Below the pieces are notes generated by a model. It saw only the letters and a list, made by a program, of their open reading frames with translations. It did no database searches and had not been told where the DNA came from. The position numbers and the translations under genes are program-made. DNA of 9,825 nucleotides, from contig JACPVD010000102.1 of NCBI GenBank assembly GCA_016191895.1, positions 1 through 9,825 of the forward strand, read 5' to 3'. Positions 5,661 through 9,825 of the stretch are shown here, piece by piece. This DNA comes from Chloroflexota bacterium (GTDB taxonomy: Bacteria > Chloroflexota > Anaerolineae > Anaerolineales > Villigracilaceae). Within the stretch, counting starts at the first letter, position 1; every line of letters begins with the position of its first letter.

Positions 5661-6326
5661 ATGGCAACCGCCTTTCTTCTCGGTTTGCTCGGCAGCCTCG
5701 GTCATTGCGTGGGCATGTGCTCCGCCGTGATCATCCTGCTCGATCGCCAGCCATCCTTCCATCATAAATCCGCGTGGATTCTCTCGCATGCAGGGCGAAT
5801 CACAACTTACATGATCCTGGGGGGAATCGCGGGCGCGCTCGGTCAATCCCTTTTCTCCCTCAAACTTCACCAGGCAATTCTCTCGATCTTATTTTCTGTT
5901 TTTGCCTTTTACTTCGCCCTCGCCTTTGCAGGACTCGCCCCCTCACCGGAACTCCTCTTTTCAGGATTAATCAAACGCTGGGGCATCGCCATGCGCGGAC
6001 AACGCCCCGCATCCTTCCTGACCCCGTACCTGCTCGGCCTTCTTTGGGGACTCCTCCCCTGCGGCCTTGTCCTCACCGCCCTGCTCACCGCGGCGGCATC
6101 CGTAAATATTTTTCAAGGCGCATCCATAATGTTCGCATTCGGAATCGCCACCATCCCTAGCCTGTTCGCCGTCAAATGGCTGGGCGGACAAATCGTCGCC
6201 CGCGCATGGTCGCGCAGCCTCGTCTCATTGACCATGATGCTTTTCGGCTTTCAGTTCGCCATGCGCGGGTTCGCGTCATTGGGATGGGTGGGGCATTTCA
6301 TGCTTGGAAATGTGATGTTCTGGTAG
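5661..6326 (+). CDS. DsbD_2/TauE-SafE-like polytopic membrane protein, probable thiol or copper handling
   Basis: The 221-residue protein has about six membrane helices and the signatures of the DsbD_2 group (often annotated as sulfite exporter TauE/SafE or cytochrome c biogenesis transmembrane protein). These are GLLGSLGHCVGMC at 8-20 with H15, C16 and C20 in helix 1, GLLPCGL at 130-136 with C134 near mid-protein, and FGIATIPSL at 160-168. In DsbD/CcdA relatives one cysteine in each half forms a transmembrane thiol relay; the HCxxxC form suggests metal binding or disulfide transfer. Members of this group often lie beside cbb3 and other heme-copper oxidase genes, so a role in maturing the preceding enzyme is inferred. 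ATG 5661 is needed to include the first motif, yet it has no Shine-Dalgarno sequence and follows a terminator, so its expression is unusual. Substrate unknown. Confidence 0.85.
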   Translation: MATAFLLGLLGSLGHCVGMCSAVIILLDRQPSFHHKSAWILSHAGRITTYMILGGIAGALGQSLFSLKLHQAILSILFSVFAFYFALAFAGLAPSPELLFSGLIKRWGIAMRGQRPASFLTPYLLGLLWGLLPCGLVLTALLTAAASVNIFQGASIMFAFGIATIPSLFAVKWLGGQIVARAWSRSLVSLTMMLFGFQFAMRGFASLGWVGHFMLGNVMFW

Positions 6327-6340
6327 CCCATCGATGGGCT
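6325..6340. terminator. Perfect palindrome between convergent genes, possible bidirectional terminator
   Basis: AGCCCATCGATGGGCT is a perfect 16-bp palindrome. It begins inside the TAG stop of the plus-strand gene and ends at the base before the stop codon of the minus-strand gene. Location between converging transcripts suggests termination or mRNA end protection, but no T-tract follows on either strand. Confidence 0.35.
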
Positions 6341-7384
6341 TCACTTCTTCTTAAATCTCCCAACCGCCCACGCCCCGCCAATGACCAGCAGTAGAATCAA
6401 CCCGCAGGGAATCAGAATCGAAAACGGAATCCCCGCCACGCCATAGACGTATTCATAGCGGACGATGTGATAGGTCTCGTCCGAAGCGGCAAACTCGAAG
6501 ACGTAATCGTCCGTGATGGTTTCGGGCTGGTAGATCTGCTCGACGATTTTGGTCAGGAACATTTTTTTCGTTACGAAAGAGGCGAGAGGGGAGTCGGATG
6601 CCAGCGAAGCAGGATCCACCCAATCGGCGTATTGAACGTTTTCATATCCAAACGACATCGGCTTTTGGACGCGGTGATCCGCCAGGACGTACATGAAGAC
6701 CGTGAGCGAGTCGCGCGCCAACGCCGAGAGCCGCATGGGATAGACGATCTTGTCGTAATCGAAGGTGATCCACAGCGGATCGAGTTCGCCCGTCAATTCG
6801 TCCGAGCCAGCGCCAGGGGAGAGGCGCACCGCGACGTAATACCAATTCTGCTGGACGTACGGTTCGAGCGCCGCGGCAACTTCGGGTGCGAGATTGTAGC
6901 CGTTCTCCGCGAGCCAGTTGCCGAGCGCGTCCGCGTCCGTTGCGGCGAGCGTGGACACGTCGAAGGGTCCGAGCGTCTGGCGTTCGAGCAAAGTCACGGC
7001 GGCTCCGCCAGGCGCGCCATCTGTGCCACCCACCATCGGGAACAACGCGATCTGCTTTTCGATGATGGGCTTGGTCAACTCCTGCAGCGCGTCGAAGATT
7101 TCGGCGTCCGCGAGTTGAACCTCCGCCCGCGCAGGGACGGGGAAGACGACCGCCGCCTCGCTCGAACTGCCCAGCACGCCCAGCGTCATGACGATGTCCT
7201 CGGTCTGACCGTCCCAGCGGATCAGGACAAGTTCCTCAGTGACGCTCGCCTCGCCGTCCAGCGGGACGTAAATGCCGCAGGCGCAGGCTTGAGCGGGCGT
7301 CACTGCGAGCGCGATGCTCACGGCGATGACGACCGCCAAAAGAAATCGAATCCCGCGCGAGTGAATTGCAGAGATTGTGTTCAT
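6341..7384 (-). CDS. DUF2330 family secreted, membrane-anchored protein of unknown function
   Basis: The 347-residue product fits the DUF2330 family. It opens with a signal peptide (IRFLLAVVIAVSIALAVTPAQA, residues 12-33) followed at once by the conserved CACGIYVP motif (C34, C36). A large extracellular domain comes next (TEELVLIRWDGQTEDIVMTL, then VVFPVPA). It ends in one membrane helix (IPFSILIPCGLILLLVIGGAWAV) and a basic tail RFKKK, so the domain sits outside the cell on a C-terminal anchor. The start ATG 7384 is preceded by GGAGG four bases upstream. An ATG at 7402 lies before that Shine-Dalgarno sequence and is rejected. No biochemical role is established for the family. The CxC directly after the signal cleavage site could bind metal or form a disulfide. 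It lies downstream of the regulator fragments on the same strand, separated by an inverted repeat. Confidence 0.85.
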   Translation of the reverse strand: MNTISAIHSRGIRFLLAVVIAVSIALAVTPAQACACGIYVPLDGEASVTEELVLIRWDGQTEDIVMTLGVLGSSSEAAVVFPVPARAEVQLADAEIFDALQELTKPIIEKQIALFPMVGGTDGAPGGAAVTLLERQTLGPFDVSTLAATDADALGNWLAENGYNLAPEVAAALEPYVQQNWYYVAVRLSPGAGSDELTGELDPLWITFDYDKIVYPMRLSALARDSLTVFMYVLADHRVQKPMSFGYENVQYADWVDPASLASDSPLASFVTKKMFLTKIVEQIYQPETITDDYVFEFAASDETYHIVRYEYVYGVAGIPFSILIPCGLILLLVIGGAWAVGRFKKK

Positions 7385-7406
7385 TTTGCCTCCAGATAAC
7401 ATGAAA

Positions 7407-7459
7407 CGTCCCGAAGGGTTCCGCGAAATTGCGGGCTGGCGATCCGACCCTTCGGGACG
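7407..7459 (-). terminator. Inverted repeat after the TPR reading frame, probable terminator
   Basis: CGTCCCGAAGGGT (7407-7419) pairs perfectly with ACCCTTCGGGACG (7447-7459), and a smaller CCGC/GCGG hairpin lies in the loop. On the minus strand the arm is followed by TTTCATGTTAT, a poor T-tract. The position, ten bases after the TPR stop and upstream of the DUF2330 start, fits a terminator or an mRNA-stabilising structure. Confidence 0.45.
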
Positions 7460-7468
7460 CTGTGTAAA

Positions 7469-8302
7469 TTACGCCTTCAACACCTCATCCATCGCCTTTC
7501 CCAACTCCATGCCCTTCCCCCTCTCCTCCGCCGCGCGGAACTTTGCGGCGGATTTTTCAAATTCCTTCACCACCCCATCCAGACTCTGAATCGTCTCAGG
7601 ATCCGTTTTGGGATGATGGCGAATCAACCCGAACAACTCGAACGCCTTTTCCACCTCACCATCCCTCGCGCGGATTCCCGCCACCCAGACCAGCGCATCC
7701 AACGCGATGAAATCCGCCTTGATGTCGCGCGCCTCGCGGATGGACTGCTTCAAATGGAACAACGCTTCGGCTTCGTTTCCCAAATGATAGTTCGCCGTGC
7801 CGACGTTATCCAGCGCGATGGCGATTCCGTAGCGATAGCCCGTGTTGCGATGAGTTTCGAGCCCCTGTGAAAATAATTCCAACGCGCCCGCGCAATTTTT
7901 TTCTTTCAACAAAATCGTGCCGAGATTTCCCAACGCGCCCGCCAGGTTGCGCGGCTGGTGGATGCGCCGCGAAATTTCGATGGACTCTTGTAAAAGCGGC
8001 TTCTCTTCCTCGTATCGTCCCTGATTGAACAGCGACACGGCGAGATTAATCAACGTGGACGAGACTCCCGCCTCATCGTTCAACTCGCGCCGCAGCGCGA
8101 GACATTCGCGCAATACGCTTTCCGATTCTTCATTTTTCCCCAGCGTGGTCAACGCCGTGGAAATATTATTCAACGCCGTCGCTTCTTCGTGACGGTTGCC
8201 CAACTCGCGCGCCAACTCCAACTGACTGCGGAAGTAACGCTCGCCCTTGTCCTCCGCGCCCAAAAAGCGCGAAGCGATTCCCAGCGCGTTCAAACACGCC
8301 AT
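7469..8302 (-). CDS. C-terminal TPR part of an NB-ARC/TPR regulator, separated by an in-frame stop
   Basis: A 277-residue reading frame made almost wholly of tetratricopeptide repeats follows the ATG at 8302. Examples are the units beginning ALNNISTALTTLGKNEESES, TLINLAVSLFNQGRYEEEKP, ALGNLGTILLKEKNCAGALE and ALDNVGTANYHLGNEAEALF. It is in the same frame as the NB-ARC part upstream, 30 nt beyond its TAA, and the ten intervening codons (FRGVGDKPQI) read as normal TPR sequence. No Shine-Dalgarno sequence precedes ATG 8302. It is therefore best seen as the detached C-terminus of one gene rather than a separate gene. TPRs in this class sense or bind partners and control the NTPase switch. If translated alone it would be a free TPR protein without a DNA-binding domain. 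Confidence 0.8.
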   Translation of the reverse strand: MACLNALGIASRFLGAEDKGERYFRSQLELARELGNRHEEATALNNISTALTTLGKNEESESVLRECLALRRELNDEAGVSSTLINLAVSLFNQGRYEEEKPLLQESIEISRRIHQPRNLAGALGNLGTILLKEKNCAGALELFSQGLETHRNTGYRYGIAIALDNVGTANYHLGNEAEALFHLKQSIREARDIKADFIALDALVWVAGIRARDGEVEKAFELFGLIRHHPKTDPETIQSLDGVVKEFEKSAAKFRAAEERGKGMELGKAMDEVLKA

Positions 8303-8332
8303 AATTTGCGGTTTATCCCCAACGCCGCGAAA

Positions 8333-8335
8333 TTA
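8333..8335 (-). other. In-frame TAA stop splitting the regulator gene
   Basis: The codon lies in LEECLS-stop-FRGVGD. The same protein has LRECLALRRELND in a later repeat, and aligning the two places the stop on leucine, so TTA to TAA is the simplest change. The frame is unchanged on both sides and there is no other stop from 9825 to 7469. Confidence 0.85.
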
Positions 8336-9825
8336 GGAAAGACATTCTTCCAATGTTGGCACAACTTCATCAGGCTTGCCCATATCCGCTAAAAACAACG
8401 CGCGATACAAAATCAACTTCGCAATCGTTTGCCCCTGCGCGTCGGACGGTAAATCTTTCAGATCACCCACCGCGCCGAAATGCGACAAGGCGCGTTCCAT
8501 CAAATCGTGTCCCTCGCGGTAACGTCCCTGAATATCGAGATAGCGTTTTGTGAAAAGCGCCAAGCCCGAAAGCGACGCGGCATCTTTTTGCCCGCCCGCC
8601 CACATCCATGCCGCGCGCACGTTTTCAAAATCGTCGCGCATCACTGCGAACGACGCGCGTTCGTTCCACTTCGCCCGCTCGCTCGCCCACTTCGCAAAAT
8701 GCGCGGCGTGCGCGTTACGCGCTTTTTTCTTCGCGCTCAATTTTTCTTCGGCGAATTGCCGCGTCACTTCATGTAACTCGAATCGCTCACCGCTTCGTTG
8801 AACGAGTGATTTGTCCAACAGCGAATCGAATCGTCCCGCCACTGCTTCCGCCGCCTCGCGTGTGAACCCGCCGCGAAAGATAGATAGCGCCGCGAAGGTT
8901 TTTTGTTCGGCTTCGTTCAACCGCGCCCACGACGATTCAAAGACGGCTCTCAAGCTTCGTTGCCGTTCAGGCACATCGCGCCGCGAAGACGCGAGAAAAT
9001 CCAAACTTTTTTGAATTTCATCTCGAATGGCTTCAACCGTCATCGAGCGGATCCACGCCGCCGCAATTTCAATTCCAAGCGGGAGACCTCCGACCAAACG
9101 GCAGATGTCTGCGACTGCGGTTTGACTCTGCTCCCCAACCTGAATCTCCGCCCGCACACGCTTCGCACTCTGGACGAAGAGTTGGTCTGCCCCCATCGAG
9201 CCTGATTCCAGCCCAGGCAGTTCCACCACCCACTCGCCGTTGACATCGAGTCTCTCCCGCGAAGTGACGAGAATCTTCACCTCCTGCGCGGCTTGTAGAA
9301 TCTCCGCCACAACCGCGGATGACTCCAGCAAATGCTCGAAGTTGTCCATGACGAGCAAGAGTTCCTTCTGGCGGAGATAATTCAACAGTTGCTTCTTCGC
9401 GTCGCCTTTGGTGAACGGGAAATCGAAGACATCCCCGATGGCGGGAATCAAACCATCTGAATCAACTGCCGCGAGTTGAATCATCCACGCGCCGTTGATG
9501 AACATGTCCGCGTACGCGCGCGCGACCTCCTGCGCGAGTCGAGTCTTGCCCGCGCCGCCGAGTCCCGTCAACGTGACGAGTCGGCAGGCAGGGTTTGCCA
9601 ACCGTTCGCGAAGTTGCGCCAACTCGTTTCCGCGCCCAACAAACTCTGTGGACGTAGCGGGAATGTTGTGCTTTGCAGTTTGTCTTGCCGAACGAATTCT
9701 TTCATAAAGTGCGGTCGTTTCGAGAGACGGCTCGACGCCGAGTTCTTTTTCCAGAATCTTCTTGCAGGTCTCATATTGCGCCAACGCCGCACTCACTTGA
9801 CCCGTCCGCACTTGCAGGAGCATGA
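8333..9825 (-). CDS. BTAD / NB-ARC / TPR transcriptional regulator, AfsR/SARP-like, N-terminal part (partial, cut by right edge)
   Basis: The visible 496 residues begin inside a bacterial transcriptional activation domain (GQVSAALAQYETCKKILEKE, then LGVEPSLETTALYERI), so the winged-helix DNA-binding N-terminus lies beyond the right edge. The ATG at 9823 is internal, not the start. An NB-ARC/STAND NTPase follows: EFVGRGNELAQL at 60-71, P-loop GLGGAGKT at 87-94, Walker B LLLVMDN at 155-161, ILVTSRERL at 184-192 and GGLPLGIEIAAAW at 245-257. After a winged-helix linker (around HEVTRQFAEEKL, 351-362) a TPR region begins, and it is cut at LEECLS by TAA. Together with 7469-8302 it would form a regulator of the large AfsR-like type frequent in Anaerolineae. 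It is broken, recently mutated or read through. The target genes are unknown; the downstream DUF2330 gene is a possible one. Confidence 0.88.
   Translation of the reverse strand, partial: MLLQVRTGQVSAALAQYETCKKILEKELGVEPSLETTALYERIRSARQTAKHNIPATSTEFVGRGNELAQLRERLANPACRLVTLTGLGGAGKTRLAQEVARAYADMFINGAWMIQLAAVDSDGLIPAIGDVFDFPFTKGDAKKQLLNYLRQKELLLVMDNFEHLLESSAVVAEILQAAQEVKILVTSRERLDVNGEWVVELPGLESGSMGADQLFVQSAKRVRAEIQVGEQSQTAVADICRLVGGLPLGIEIAAAWIRSMTVEAIRDEIQKSLDFLASSRRDVPERQRSLRAVFESSWARLNEAEQKTFAALSIFRGGFTREAAEAVAGRFDSLLDKSLVQRSGERFELHEVTRQFAEEKLSAKKKARNAHAAHFAKWASERAKWNERASFAVMRDDFENVRAAWMWAGGQKDAASLSGLALFTKRYLDIQGRYREGHDLMERALSHFGAVGDLKDLPSDAQGQTIAKLILYRALFLADMGKPDEVVPTLEECLS

Noticed and set aside
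6467..7399. 310-codon plus-strand open frame
   Set aside because: It is antisense to the DUF2330 gene, arginine-rich, with no motif; the minus-strand product has a signal peptide, family motifs and an anchor.
7385..7402. ATG at 7402 as the DUF2330 start
   Set aside because: The ribosome-binding site GGAGG lies inside that extension and serves ATG 7384.
8303..8332. Treating 7469-8302 as an independent gene with its own leader
   Set aside because: The 30 nt to the upstream TAA are in the same frame, encode TPR-like residues, and contain no Shine-Dalgarno sequence.

Overview
The window looks like a chromosomal segment from a Chloroflexota bacterium, most likely Anaerolineae-like. This is inferred from gene content, GC-rich codon use and short dispersed repeats; there is no rRNA or other decisive marker. 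It carries four blocks: a [NiFe]-hydrogenase maturation operon, a divergent ba3-like heme-copper oxidoreductase operon, a thiol/metal-handling membrane protein, and on the right a secreted DUF2330 protein followed by a large NB-ARC/TPR regulator broken by one stop codon.

Positions 1-2737, minus strand: hypA, hypB, hypF in that transcription order. HypA and HypB supply nickel. HypF makes the carbamoyl precursor of the cyanide ligands. hypF runs off the left edge; its 548 visible codons are open and in frame. hypF starts at a TTG that overlaps the hypB stop (TTGA). Short repeat-like sequences lie inside hypF (two, in frame), at the hypB/hypF junction and in the hypA-hypB gap.

Positions 2738-3033 are a divergent regulatory region with a CRP/FNR-type dyad centred about 41 bp upstream of the inferred start of an extended -10 promoter, which faces the oxidoreductase operon.

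Positions 3034-5477, plus strand: three tightly spaced genes in the cbaD-cbaB-cbaA order of Thermus ba3 oxidase. They encode a 53-residue single-helix subunit IIa, a CuA subunit II with all copper ligands, and a 575-residue subunit I. Subunit I keeps all heme and CuB histidines but has glutamine where the His-Tyr cross-linked tyrosine of oxygen reductases sits (H243-P-A-Q-Q247). That position is glutamate in cNOR, so this operon may encode a nitric-oxide reductase or another non-canonical member. This is the most interesting point of the window.

Positions 5478-5660 hold a 105-nt element that can fold into a three-way junction, then a near-ideal intrinsic terminator that abuts the start codon of the next gene. 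That gene (5661-6326) is a DsbD_2/TauE-like membrane protein with paired cysteines, of a kind often found near heme-copper oxidase genes.

Positions 6341-9825, minus strand: a DUF2330 protein with a signal peptide and C-terminal membrane anchor, and upstream of it a BTAD/NB-ARC/TPR regulator that enters from the right edge. The regulator's reading frame is continuous from 9825 to 7469 except for one TAA at 8333-8335, where an internal repeat suggests leucine originally stood.
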